The translations under genes were made by a program, and so were the position numbers. This document shows positions 44,840 through 53,553 of a DNA stretch of 64,000 bases, in pieces; positions within the stretch are counted from its first letter, which is position 1; each line of letters starts with the position of its first letter. The DNA is from Arcanobacterium sp. S3PF19 (GTDB lineage: Bacteria; Actinomycetota; Actinomycetes; Actinomycetales; Actinomycetaceae), in the NCBI RefSeq assembly GCF_000758825.1, contig NZ_JRMX01000011.1, forward strand, positions 1-64,000, in the 5' to 3' direction. The notes under the pieces are model-generated. The model ran no database searches. It was not told the DNA's origin and saw only the letters and a list, made by a program, of their open reading frames with translations.

Positions 44840-45562
44840 TTACCGCCCGTCCGTCCATTCACCGTCCAAAGAAACGCCGTTCTCCAGATGACGGTAGGCA
44901 TTTTCGCACGCGGCAAGTTTTGCCGTTTTCTGCGACGAGGCTTCGCCTTTCCCCCATTCTTTTCCCGCCAGAATCACCGTTGCGTAATAGCGGCGCGCAT
45001 GGTCCGGCCCTTCTCCCGTGATCCGGTAACTCACCGTACCCTCGATCCCTTTCCGCCGCGCAAGCTGCTCAAAAGAGGTACGCCAGTCATTTGCCGGTCC
45101 TGCCAGCACCGCACTGCGGATCAGCGGAGCAAGGTGGCGTTCCACGATTTTGCGTGTTGTCTCCATTCCGTGGGTCAGATAGGTTGCCGCAATCAGGGCT
45201 TCCACGCCGTCAGACAGAATAGAGGGTTTCCGGCGGTCACCGTTTTTTTCCGAACCGTTACCGAGTTTCAGGAAATCGCCCAGACGAATTTTTTCGGCCA
45301 CCTGCGCCAAAGCATGTTCCGAAACACTGGCCGCCTTAAACTTCGTCATCAGCCCTTCGTCACAGTGCGGATAATCCGTGAAAATCCGCTCCACTGCGAT
45401 CAGGCCCAAAATGGAATCGCCGAAAAATTCCAGGCGTTCGTTGGATCCCGTATCGTGTTCAAAAGCCCATGAACGGTGTGTGAGAGCCAAATCCAGAAGA
45501 TCCGGATCGATCCGGCATCCCCAGGCCGCAAAAAGCTGTTCAAAATCGTGGGACTGCGTCAT
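44840..45562 (-). CDS. rnc: Ribonuclease III
   Basis: The 240-residue double-strand RNA endonuclease has the catalytic signature NERLEFFGDSILG (about residues 41-53), a second acidic cluster near VEALIAATYL, and a C-terminal dsRNA-binding domain ending GKGEASSQKTAKLAACENAY. Its start overlaps the DUF177 stop by four bases. It processes rRNA precursors and structured mRNAs. Confidence 0.96.
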   Translation of the reverse strand: MTQSHDFEQLFAAWGCRIDPDLLDLALTHRSWAFEHDTGSNERLEFFGDSILGLIAVERIFTDYPHCDEGLMTKFKAASVSEHALAQVAEKIRLGDFLKLGNGSEKNGDRRKPSILSDGVEALIAATYLTHGMETTRKIVERHLAPLIRSAVLAGPANDWRTSFEQLARRKGIEGTVSYRITGEGPDHARRYYATVILAGKEWGKGEASSQKTAKLAACENAYRHLENGVSLDGEWTDGR

Positions 45563-46137
45563 TGATCCCCTTCACTTTCCCGTTCTGCCTGCATCTGCAA
45601 AAACAGCCCGTCCAAAGCGGCAAAACGCGAATCCGGCAGGGTGTGGCTGTGATCGGCGGGCAAATCTTTCCACAGCTGTCCGCACCCGGAACACATTCCC
45701 CGGCAATCCGGCTCGCATACGGGAGTGAAAGGCATTGCCGATATAAGCGCGTCGCGCACAAGCGGTTCCAAATCCAGTGTGTCTTCCGAAATTACGGGAA
45801 AATCAGCCGCCTGCGTATCTCCCTGCGCCGTCAGCTCCCGCACGCGCTCGGGGAAAAATACCAATTCCGCCATATTTTCATTCATCTGCGCGGAAAAATC
45901 CCGCAGACAGCGCGAACAGCGGCCCCGTGCCGTTGCCCGCACCGTGCCGGAAACAAGAATTCCCTCCTGTGCGGAAGTCAGATTCAGATCCAAATGCACC
46001 TCACTGCCTGCGGGAATGGTATACAGCTCCACCCCGAAGCTCTCCGGCAGCCGCACATTGCGCACACAGCTGCGTCCTACTTCCCCGCGTTCCGGCAGAT
46101 CCTGCACCTGAAGGACAAACGGATTGCACATTTTCAT
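45559..46137 (-). CDS. DUF177/YceD family protein
   Basis: The 192-residue protein follows the YceD pattern: SGTVRATARGRCSRCLRDFS in the middle (CxxC) and CEPDCRGMCSGCGQ near the end, forming a four-Cys zinc site. In many bacteria it precedes rpmF (L32) and is linked to large-subunit rRNA accumulation. Here rpmF is absent and rnc follows with a 4-bp overlap, as in mycobacteria (Rv2926c-Rv2925c). The start follows TAGGGAATAGAA. Confidence 0.93.
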   Translation of the reverse strand: MKMCNPFVLQVQDLPERGEVGRSCVRNVRLPESFGVELYTIPAGSEVHLDLNLTSAQEGILVSGTVRATARGRCSRCLRDFSAQMNENMAELVFFPERVRELTAQGDTQAADFPVISEDTLDLEPLVRDALISAMPFTPVCEPDCRGMCSGCGQLWKDLPADHSHTLPDSRFAALDGLFLQMQAERESEGDQ

Positions 46138-46180
46138 TTCTATTCCCTATCGCAAAACGTACCTGCGGACCGCAGATAAA

Positions 46181-46846
46181 TCACAGTTCGGAGTCGTCGG
46201 CGGCAAACTCCGCAGTCTGTATATCGTCTGCATCCGCCGCGGAACTGTTTCCCGCCAATGCGTCGGCCGCATCCATGCGCTTCTTCTGCTCTTCGTCGCG
46301 GCGCCGGGCAAGCACCTGCCGGCCGGCGTCGATCTGCTGCCGCAGAGAATCCAGAGCCCGGGTTACATTATCCAATTCTCCGTACAGAGCGTTGATCTGC
46401 TCCGAAAGCGCATCCAACGCCGAATCCGAATACCTGTCCGCGCCGCGGGAAATACGGTTGGCTTTCTCCTTTGCCTCGTCCAGGATCTGTGTTGCCCGGG
46501 ACTTTGCCGCCACAACAACCGATTCCCGCTCCGTCAGACGCCCGGCATCCTGCTTCGCTTTTGCCAAAATCTGTTCCGCTTCCGCGCTTGCCCTTTCGCG
46601 CACATTCCGTGCCCTAAACCGGGCGTCGTCCGAAACCTTCGCCGCGTCCTGCAGCACTTCGTCGGCACGCACAATCTGCAGCGGCATAATCTCGGCCGCC
46701 GTTTTCAGCATTTCCAGCATTTCCGATTTATTCACCAGAATCGAAGCGGAAAGCGGCATCGGTTTTGCGTTTTCAACCATTGCCGTCATCTCGTCGAGCA
46801 ACTCCAAGATAGATTCAGCCTGCTCCGGCAGAGCGTTCTCATCCAT
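46181..46846 (-). CDS. sepIVA: SepIVA-like coiled-coil protein (DivIVA-related)
   Basis: The 221-residue, mostly helical protein has the core ARNVRERASAEAEQILAKAK and AKSRATQILDEAKEKANRIS (about residues 80-130), in the style of DivIVA family coiled coils. Its position between coaD and DUF177/rnc is close to that of Rv2927c, which encodes SepIVA, a septation and cell-wall factor in mycobacteria. A role in polar or septal envelope synthesis is inferred from that. The start overlaps the coaD stop by eight bases. The C-terminal 30 residues are Ala/Asp/Ser-rich and probably unstructured. Confidence 0.8.
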   Translation of the reverse strand: MDENALPEQAESILELLDEMTAMVENAKPMPLSASILVNKSEMLEMLKTAAEIMPLQIVRADEVLQDAAKVSDDARFRARNVRERASAEAEQILAKAKQDAGRLTERESVVVAAKSRATQILDEAKEKANRISRGADRYSDSALDALSEQINALYGELDNVTRALDSLRQQIDAGRQVLARRRDEEQKKRMDAADALAGNSSAADADDIQTAEFAADDSEL

Positions 46847-47321
46847 TGTTTTTCACTTTCTCTTCCAGTAGCCGTGCTACGTTTACCGGTACCAAATCAC
46901 GGATCGGTCCCCCGTGCAGGGCAACATCCTTCACAAAAGACGAAGCCACGTGCATGAGCGTGGAACTGCCCATAACAAAAATCGTCTCCACACCGCTGAG
47001 GTGGCGGTTCAAAAGCGCCATCGCCTGCTCCGCATCATAATCGGCAGGCCCGCGCAGACCTTTCACGATTGCATCCGCCCGGATGCTTTTCGCATACTCC
47101 GCCACCAAACCGTCAATTAATTCCACCCTGATATTGGGCAGAAAAGCAAGTGCCTCCCGTGCGGAAGCCAGCCGCTCGTCATCGGTGAACAGATACTTTT
47201 TCTTGGCATTGTGCGCCACCAAAACCACCACTTCGTCAAACATTTTACTGGTTCGCTCGATGACGTCCAAATGGCCGAAGGTAATCGGATCGTAAGAACC
47301 GGGGCAGATCGCAATGCTCAT
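46839..47321 (-). CDS. coaD: Phosphopantetheine adenylyltransferase
   Basis: The start at 47321 (MSIAICPGSYDPITFGHLD) gives 160 residues, the family norm; the longer frame runs through rsmD. It catalyses the fourth step of coenzyme A synthesis. PGSYDPITFGH carries the nucleotidyltransferase TxGH-type site, KGLRGPADYDAEQ binds the substrate, and FVMGSSTLMHVASS closes the site. It overlaps rsmD upstream by four bases and sepIVA downstream by eight. Confidence 0.97.
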   Translation of the reverse strand: MSIAICPGSYDPITFGHLDVIERTSKMFDEVVVLVAHNAKKKYLFTDDERLASAREALAFLPNIRVELIDGLVAEYAKSIRADAIVKGLRGPADYDAEQAMALLNRHLSGVETIFVMGSSTLMHVASSFVKDVALHGGPIRDLVPVNVARLLEEKVKNNG

Positions 47322-47908
47322 GTCTCCATTGTATTCCCGCTGCCGCAAAATTTCGCAGTCCACACTCCGGTATCCCCCCATTTTCGCCAATCGCAGGCAC
47401 GCAGAAAAACGGGCCAGACCGGTTTGGGGTCGGTTGCCCGACGCTCCGCGACCACCAGCGAATCCGAAAGCAGGCAGGGGCGCAAAGCCTGTAAAATGTC
47501 GGTCAGGCACGCCTGCGGCAGATCATAAGGCGGATCAAGAAACACAAGATCGTAAGGGCGCGCAGGGTCGGCGGCACAGCCGGCAAGAAACGAAGATACT
47601 TTTTGCCCGACCACCTCGCACTGCGGGCCAAATCCCAGTTTTTCCGCATTTTCCGCAATTATTTTCACGGCGGAAGGAGCGCACTCCACGCATACTGCCC
47701 CCGCAGCCCCGCGCGAGAGAGCTTCCAGGGCGAGCGCCCCGCATCCGGAAAACAGATCCAAAACACGGCAGTCCGCAATATATCCCAGATGTTCAAGACG
47801 GGAAAACAGCGCTTCGCGCACTCTGCCCGAAGTCGGCCGCGTACCGGATTTCGGCACCCGCAGACTCCGCCCTTTTGCGCTGCCTGCCACAATACGCGTC
47901 ATCATCAT
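47318..47908 (-). CDS. rsmD: 16S rRNA (guanine(966)-N2)-methyltransferase
   Basis: The 196-residue SAM-dependent enzyme has the opening TRIVAGSAKGRSL typical of RsmD. Motif I is LDLFSGCGALALEALSRGA, and motif IV is FLDPPYDLP. It modifies G966 in the 30S P-site region. It overlaps recG (ATGA) and coaD. Three ATG codons in a row make the exact first residue uncertain; GGAG lies just upstream. Confidence 0.95.
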   Translation of the reverse strand: MMMTRIVAGSAKGRSLRVPKSGTRPTSGRVREALFSRLEHLGYIADCRVLDLFSGCGALALEALSRGAAGAVCVECAPSAVKIIAENAEKLGFGPQCEVVGQKVSSFLAGCAADPARPYDLVFLDPPYDLPQACLTDILQALRPCLLSDSLVVAERRATDPKPVWPVFLRACDWRKWGDTGVWTAKFCGSGNTMET

Positions 47909-50142
47909 CCTTTCTCCAGATATCCGATGTCGGAAACGGATTCCAGTTCCCGCACCGCCCGGCGCAGTGCCGGATTGCCGGCCTCCGCGGCGGACATACC
48001 CTCGGCCCCGCGGCGGGCTGCCAAAATAATATCGGCATCTTCGGCCACATCCAAAAAACGCAGCGCGGAATGCCGGCCCGACTGTTCGGTTCCCAGCACG
48101 TTACCCACCCGGCGCAGTTTCAGATCCTCCGCCGCCAGCAAAAAACCGTCCGATATGCGGGCAAAACACTCCAAACGCTTTGCGGCCTGCGTCTGCGGGG
48201 CGGCATCGTGGACCGCCAGACACAGTGCTTCGCGGCTGCCTCTTCCGATTCTGCCCCGCAGCTGGTGAAGCTGCGCCAGGCCGAAACGCTCGGCATCCAA
48301 AACAATCATCACCGTTGCCTCGGGAACGTCCACCCCCACCTCAATCACGGTCGTTGTGACCAGCAGCGGGGTAACACCGGAAGCAAAATCGTCCATGGCC
48401 TTTGTTTTCTGCGCGGAATCCATTTTTCCGTGCAGAATACCGATCCCCGTATCCGCAAACAGCGGCATTTTCGCAAGCATGGAAAACGCGCTCTCCACGG
48501 AAAACGGTTCCCGCGGCGGCACGGGAGCGGCCAAAGACGGCGGGAAAAGCTCCTCCGGCGGGCAATCCCCTTCCGAAGCGAAAGCGCTCTGCTCCTCTTC
48601 TTCCCCCGCGCCAATCCGCGGACAGACCACAAATACACGTCCGCCGGCGGCAATCTCCTCTGCCGCGCGCTGCCACATCCTCTCTCTCCAGCGTCTGTTG
48701 CGCAGCGGGACCAAAACCGTCTGAATCGGTTTTCTTCCTTTCGGCGCTTCTTTGATCACAGACACGTTCAGGTCCCCAAAGGCCGTCATTGCAACCGTGC
48801 GGGGAATCGGAGTGGCCGTCATTACCAGCAGATGCGCGCCGCCGGCGAGTCCGGCGCGCTGGTCGACACCGAAACGGTGCTGTTCGTCTATCACCGTCAG
48901 CCCGGGGAAAGGCAGACGGATATTGTCCTGCAGCAGCGCATGTGTGCCGACAATAAGACGGGAAGTGCCGCTTTCTATCCGGCGCAGCACGGATTTTTTC
49001 TCTTTTTCGGGCATTGAGCCGGTCAGAAGATCAATGCGCAGCTCTTCCCCTGCTTCGCAGATTACGCCCGGCCGGCGCTCTCCGAGCATTTTCCCGATTG
49101 CCTCAAAATGCTGCCGTGCCAAAACTTCCGTAGGGGCAAGCAGTACCGCCTGCCGGCCTGCGTCCGCCGCCCGGAGCATGGCATATAGGGCAACGGCCGT
49201 CTTCCCCGTGCCCACATCACCCTGCAGCAGCCGGCGCATGGGCCTTTCCTGCGCCAAATCCGCACTGATCTGCGCGATTACCTGTTTTTGGTCTGCGGTA
49301 AGCCGAAAAGGAAGACGGCTTTGAAAACGGGAACACAGACCGTTTTCCCGCGGCGGACAGGCGGGGGCGCGCCGGCGGTCGGCCTGCGCACGGCGGTCGG
49401 CCAAAAACGTCTGCAGCACAAACGCCTCTTCGTATTTCATGCGCTTCAGTGCCGCCGCCCACGCCTCATCCGTAGGGGGCTGATGAAGATCGTGAATCGC
49501 CTGCGCCCTGCCGGGCAGGGAAAAACGCCCGATATAGCTCTGCGGCAGTATCTCCGCCATGGTCTGTTCCGTAACCCGGGGCAGGATCAGCGCCAGCGCC
49601 TGTTTTATTCTCCACGGGGGCACTTTCGCCGCCGAATGGTAGATGGGAATCGGTGCGGCAACGGTCTGTCTGTCCACGTCCCCGGGGGAATCGGGAATTT
49701 CGTATTCCGGATGGGTCAGCTGCAAAGATCCCCTGTATATGCCGACCGTGCCGCAAAACAGAGCCTGCCGGCCGGGGGAAAGACGCTGCAGATGGTATCT
49801 CAGCGGACGCTGCGTGCGGGCAAAAAACGTCAGCTCCAACTCATGTTCGCCGTCGGAAACCGTCACGTTCAAAACAAATCCCGCGCGGGTGTTCATCGGA
49901 CGGATCCGGGCGGAAAGCACGCGGGCCAGCACTGTTACCGATTCTCCTTCGCGCACCCGGGCAATCGGCATCAGTTCCCCTCTGTGCGCGAGACGAAACG
50001 GAATATGGCCCAGCAGATCCCCCACCGTGTGCAAATCCAGTTTGGCCAGCGCCTCGGCGCTGCGCGTTCCCAAAACCCGGGCAAGGGGGGAAGCGAAAAA
50101 ATCCCTGCCTTCCGAGACAAGCGCATTTACTTTTTTCTCCAT
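47905..50142 (-). CDS. recG: ATP-dependent DNA helicase RecG
   Basis: The 745-residue helicase remodels stalled replication forks and Holliday junctions. The wedge/OB domain occupies about residues 55-190. Helicase motifs follow: GDVGTGKTAVA (Walker A), DEQHRFGVDQR (DEQH box), VMTATPIPRT, the motif V region with TTTVIEVGVDVPEA, and QLRGRIGRGS. It begins the recG-rsmD-coaD-sepIVA-DUF177-rnc-mutM run. It is divergent from rpmB, with 190 bp between. Confidence 0.97.
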   Translation of the reverse strand: MEKKVNALVSEGRDFFASPLARVLGTRSAEALAKLDLHTVGDLLGHIPFRLAHRGELMPIARVREGESVTVLARVLSARIRPMNTRAGFVLNVTVSDGEHELELTFFARTQRPLRYHLQRLSPGRQALFCGTVGIYRGSLQLTHPEYEIPDSPGDVDRQTVAAPIPIYHSAAKVPPWRIKQALALILPRVTEQTMAEILPQSYIGRFSLPGRAQAIHDLHQPPTDEAWAAALKRMKYEEAFVLQTFLADRRAQADRRRAPACPPRENGLCSRFQSRLPFRLTADQKQVIAQISADLAQERPMRRLLQGDVGTGKTAVALYAMLRAADAGRQAVLLAPTEVLARQHFEAIGKMLGERRPGVICEAGEELRIDLLTGSMPEKEKKSVLRRIESGTSRLIVGTHALLQDNIRLPFPGLTVIDEQHRFGVDQRAGLAGGAHLLVMTATPIPRTVAMTAFGDLNVSVIKEAPKGRKPIQTVLVPLRNRRWRERMWQRAAEEIAAGGRVFVVCPRIGAGEEEEQSAFASEGDCPPEELFPPSLAAPVPPREPFSVESAFSMLAKMPLFADTGIGILHGKMDSAQKTKAMDDFASGVTPLLVTTTVIEVGVDVPEATVMIVLDAERFGLAQLHQLRGRIGRGSREALCLAVHDAAPQTQAAKRLECFARISDGFLLAAEDLKLRRVGNVLGTEQSGRHSALRFLDVAEDADIILAARRGAEGMSAAEAGNPALRRAVRELESVSDIGYLEKG

Positions 50143-50244
50143 ATTATCGCCCAGACGTTACAGATATACTTTCACAAGCATAGCAGTTAATATCCCCCGA
50201 AAATTAAAGTGCCTAATACCACTTTCCGTTTTCCGCGGCGAAAC

Positions 50245-50274
50245 TTGGCATATTGCCCGATTATTCGATAGTAT
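50245..50274 (+). promoter_or_regulatory. Promoter of rpmB
   Basis: TTGGCA (50245-50250), an 18-bp spacer and TAGTAT (50269-50274) give a leader of about 50 bases before rpmB. Confidence 0.6.
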
Positions 50275-50332
50275 TTTTAAGTTGTAATTTTAATTGGGAT
50301 TTTACCCAACTACTTAAACAAAGGAGATAACC

Positions 50333-50524
50333 GTGGCCTCTGTATGTGACGTCTGCGGCAAGGGCCCAGGCTTCGGCAAGAGCGTCTCGCACTCCCATGT
50401 GCGTACGAGCCGTCGTTGGAACCCAAACATTCAGCGTGTACGCGCACTCGTAAAAGGCGCGCCAAAGCGTCTCAATGTCTGCACATCCTGCCTGAAAGCC
50501 GGCAAGGTGACGCGCAACATCTGA
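50333..50524 (+). CDS. rpmB: 50S ribosomal protein L28
   Basis: The 63-residue protein starts with GTG after [25 protein letters not shown] with CxxC at the N-terminus and [10 protein letters not shown] near the end make the zinc-binding (C+) form. [14 protein letters not shown] is the family core. It stands alone, divergent from recG, with a terminator after it. Confidence 0.97.
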   Translation: MASVCDVCGKGPGFGKSVSHSHVRTSRRWNPNIQRVRALVKGAPKRLNVCTSCLKAGKVTRNI

Positions 50525-50546
50525 AACAGCCGTTGTTTTTTGGGGA

Positions 50547-50578
50547 AATCCTTTCCGCAACCGTCTGCGGGAAGGATT
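50547..50578 (+). terminator. Terminator of rpmB
   Basis: AATCCTTTCCGCA (50547-50559) and TGCGGGAAGGATT (50566-50578) form a 13-bp stem with one G-T pair; TTTC follows. Confidence 0.85.
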
Positions 50579-50739
50579 TTTCATATCCGCTCCCGCCCGT
50601 CTTTTTCCCCCTCCGCGCAGGTCCCGTTCACACTGCGTATGCGCATCTTCGCCCTCCCGCCCTTCCGCAGGGCGCATATATGTCCGGGATATGAAACATT
50701 TTTTTCTCTTTTCCCTGCGAAGTACAATAATCGGGACTG

Positions 50740-50757
50740 TAATGTCTGCAAACATTA
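50740..50757 (+). promoter_or_regulatory. Operator-like palindrome upstream of the amino-acid permease
   Basis: TAATGT-CTGCAA-ACATTA lies just downstream of a -10-like TACAAT (50723-50728) and 27 bases before the ATG at 50785. It is a natural place for a repressor. Confidence 0.4.
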
Positions 50758-50784
50758 ACGCAAAAGCAATCAGAAAGTAACAAA

Positions 50785-52248
50785 ATGCACGAAGAAACAC
50801 AGCATACATCGCTAAAACGGAGGCTGACAGGCGCACAGATCTCAATGATCGCCCTTTCGGGGGCATTGGGCACGGGCCTGTTTCTCGGCTCGGGATCAAC
50901 GATTGCTTTTGCCGGCCCTGCCACGGTTATCTCCTATGCCCTGGCAGGGGTTATCGCCTTATCCGTGGTGTGGGCGCTGGCGGAAATGGTGTCCGTATAC
51001 CCCGTGCCCGGCGGACACGGCGCAATTGCCGCCGTTTTTCTCGGTAAAATGGGCGGCTACGTCACACGCTGGAATTTCGTTGTCACCTATCTGTTCGCCG
51101 TGGGTGCCGAAGTGGTGGCAACCGCCACATATCTCCAGCATTGGTTCGTAAATCTTCCCCTTGCCGTCGGCACGGTTTTGTGTTCGGCTTTCATCATTAC
51201 CCTTAACCTTGCCACCGTAAGGCTCTACGGCATATCCGAATACTGGTTCTCAATGGTAAAGGTAATTGCGATCGCCGTCTTCATTCTGCTCGGGTTTTCC
51301 GTAATTTTATGGGGATGGCCGGCAGACCACGGTTCTTTGGGGCTGACCAACTTCACCTCCCACGGGGGATTCATGCCCAAAGGCGTGACGGGGATACTCC
51401 TGGCAACCTGCATGGCGGTATTTTCTTTCGGGGGGATTGAAAACGTATCTCTTGCGGCTGCCGAATCGCAGCACCCGCAGCGCGATATTCCGCGGGCGGC
51501 GGGAACCATGATCTGGCGTCTGCTGATTTTCTACGTGTTCGCCGTATCGATCGTGATTGGTCTGCAGCCCTGGACGCAGACGGTAAAAGATGCCGGAAAC
51601 GCGGAGGCTTCCCCGTTCGTGAAAGTTCTGGATGATATCGGGATCGCGGGAGCCGGACACGTGATGAACGGAATTCTGATTATTGCCGCGCTCTCCGCCG
51701 CGAACGGATGTTTATACGCCGCTTCGCGGGCCATTCATTCTCTGGCTCTGGACGGCATGGCTCCCAAATTCGCTTCCCGAACCTCGCATCAGGGATCACC
51801 GCACGGTGCCGTGGCGTTGGCAACCGTCTGTTTTGTCACTGCCTCCGCACTGGCAATCTGGTCTCCCAACAACGCATTCATGGTCCTTTACGGCTGCGCG
51901 ACCGTGGGAATTCTGCTCACATGGATTCTGGTAATGCTCACGCATATGAGATTCCGGGCAAAGGAAAAGGCTCAAAACAGCCCCCGTCCTCCCGCTTATC
52001 TGTGGGGCGCACCCGTGGTAAACATTGCCGTAATTATCGCCACAGTCGCGATTTTCTGCGGTCTGCGCGGACTGATGCCCGTAAGCTGGACGGCAGGAAT
52101 TCCCTATATGATTCTGCTCTTCGGCTCTTTCCCCATTTTAAACAAGGTACGCAGTCTGCCGTACCCGTCTTCCGTGGCGGAAATTCTGCGTCTTGAAAAA
52201 TTAAGATCGCAGACGGACCGCACAGCCGAGAAAGAAAAGAGCAAATAA
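50785..52248 (+). CDS. Amino-acid permease, APC superfamily (AAT family)
   Basis: The 487-residue protein has 12 predicted helices. The N-terminal ISMIALSGALGTGLFLGSG (helix 1, substrate-binding unwound segment) and FSFGGIENVSLAAAES (helix 6) are the family hallmarks. It imports an amino acid with a proton. The closest familiar groups are the GABA/proline-specific/asparagine permeases of the AAT family, but specificity cannot be read. It is monocistronic between the L28 terminator and its own strong terminator. Confidence 0.92.
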   Translation: MHEETQHTSLKRRLTGAQISMIALSGALGTGLFLGSGSTIAFAGPATVISYALAGVIALSVVWALAEMVSVYPVPGGHGAIAAVFLGKMGGYVTRWNFVVTYLFAVGAEVVATATYLQHWFVNLPLAVGTVLCSAFIITLNLATVRLYGISEYWFSMVKVIAIAVFILLGFSVILWGWPADHGSLGLTNFTSHGGFMPKGVTGILLATCMAVFSFGGIENVSLAAAESQHPQRDIPRAAGTMIWRLLIFYVFAVSIVIGLQPWTQTVKDAGNAEASPFVKVLDDIGIAGAGHVMNGILIIAALSAANGCLYAASRAIHSLALDGMAPKFASRTSHQGSPHGAVALATVCFVTASALAIWSPNNAFMVLYGCATVGILLTWILVMLTHMRFRAKEKAQNSPRPPAYLWGAPVVNIAVIIATVAIFCGLRGLMPVSWTAGIPYMILLFGSFPILNKVRSLPYPSSVAEILRLEKLRSQTDRTAEKEKSK

Positions 52249-52260
52249 ACAATAATAGGC

Positions 52261-52305
52261 AAACGTCTCTTCTCCCGTCTGTCTCATACGGGAGAAGAGA
52301 CGTTT
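52261..52305. terminator. Terminator between the permease gene and ddl
   Basis: Perfect 18-bp arms (52261-52278, 52288-52305; AAACGTCTCT...AGAGACGTTT), with A at the left and T at the right, serve both converging genes. Confidence 0.9.
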
Positions 52306-52360
52306 TTGCTGCGGAAAACACCGGCTTTCCGCACTGTCGCCTGTGCCCTGCGGCCTTCGC

Positions 52361-53491
52361 TCAGTGCAGACCGGTTCCCCGCTCCAAGGCGAGTTCAATC
52401 AGCCGGTCAATCAGCTGCGGATAGGAAATACCCGTTTTCTCCCACATCGTCGGATACATGGAGAAAGGCGTGAATCCGGGCATCGTATTAATCTCGTTTA
52501 CCAGTACAGACCCGTCCTCCGTCACAAAGAAATCAACGCGCGTCAGCCCCTCACAGCCGACCGCGTCAAAAGCACGGACAGCCATCCGGCGTATCTTTTG
52601 CGCCGTTTCGGAGGGAATTTGGGCCGGAATCTGCATCTGCAGCGAATCCGTGGCAATGTATTTATGCCGGAAATCGTAGAAACCGTCTGCTTCCGCGTCT
52701 CCCATAACCGCTCTTCCGGGAACGGAGGCACGGGCCGGGGAATGCAGTCCGCCGCCCAAAACCGCGCATTCCACTTCCATACCGGAAATTCCCTGCTCCA
52801 CGATCACCTTCGGATCATATTCCTGCGCCGTCTCAATTGCGCGGACCAGCCCTTCGGACGTCTCCACACGCGTGATTCCGAGAGAAGAGCCCGCCCGGGC
52901 CGGCTTCACATAGAGCGGAAACTTTAGCCGGCGGATTTTTTCAAGCACATCTTCCCGGTTCAGCAGCCAGTCCTTCGCCGTTACCGCAGTATACGGACCG
53001 GTCGGAATGCCCGCCGCACAGAGCACTGTTTTCATGTATTCTTTATCCATGCCCGCCGCAGAGGCAAAAACCCCGCAGCCCACATAAGGAACGTTTGCCA
53101 TCTCAAACAGTCCCTGGATCGTCCCGTCCTCCCCGAAAGGACCGTGCAGAAGCGGAAAAGCCACATCAACGGGCCCCAGATCCGTTACCCGCATTTGCGC
53201 GCCCTGCCCCGTTATCTGCAGCAGACTCTGCCTGCCGCTGCCCGGGGCGAACACAATCCGCGTTTCGCTCTGCGCGACATGGGTAGAGGCCTTATTCAGC
53301 TGCAGCAGCCGCGGATCGGTGACTCCCGGCACCCAATCACCCCGTTCGGTGATCGCAATCGAAAGCACCTCATACTTTTCGGGATCCAAAGCAGCCATCA
53401 CCGCTCCGGCCGTTGCGCAGGAAATCGGATGTTCCCCGGAAGTACCGCCGTAAATCAGCGCCACGCGAATTTTGCCGTTCTGTTGTTTCAT
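52361..53491 (-). CDS. ddl: D-alanine--D-alanine ligase
   Basis: The 376-residue ATP-grasp enzyme makes the D-Ala-D-Ala end of peptidoglycan. Recognisable parts are ALIYGGTSGEHPIS at the start, FPLLHGPFGEDGTIQGLFE (about residues 109-127), YVKPARAGSSLGITRV, and the metal site FVTEDGSVLVNEINTMPGFT. GEDGTIQGL and the C-terminal NEINTMPG are those of active enzymes. Its start lies 62 bp downstream of the murA stop, in an actinobacterial murA-ddl arrangement. Confidence 0.96.
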   Translation of the reverse strand: MKQQNGKIRVALIYGGTSGEHPISCATAGAVMAALDPEKYEVLSIAITERGDWVPGVTDPRLLQLNKASTHVAQSETRIVFAPGSGRQSLLQITGQGAQMRVTDLGPVDVAFPLLHGPFGEDGTIQGLFEMANVPYVGCGVFASAAGMDKEYMKTVLCAAGIPTGPYTAVTAKDWLLNREDVLEKIRRLKFPLYVKPARAGSSLGITRVETSEGLVRAIETAQEYDPKVIVEQGISGMEVECAVLGGGLHSPARASVPGRAVMGDAEADGFYDFRHKYIATDSLQMQIPAQIPSETAQKIRRMAVRAFDAVGCEGLTRVDFFVTEDGSVLVNEINTMPGFTPFSMYPTMWEKTGISYPQLIDRLIELALERGTGLH

Positions 53492-53553
53492 TTTCGTAAA
53501 CCTTTACTGTGCCGGAGGGTATTCGCCAAAGCCGGGCGGTACCGTCCGATTGT

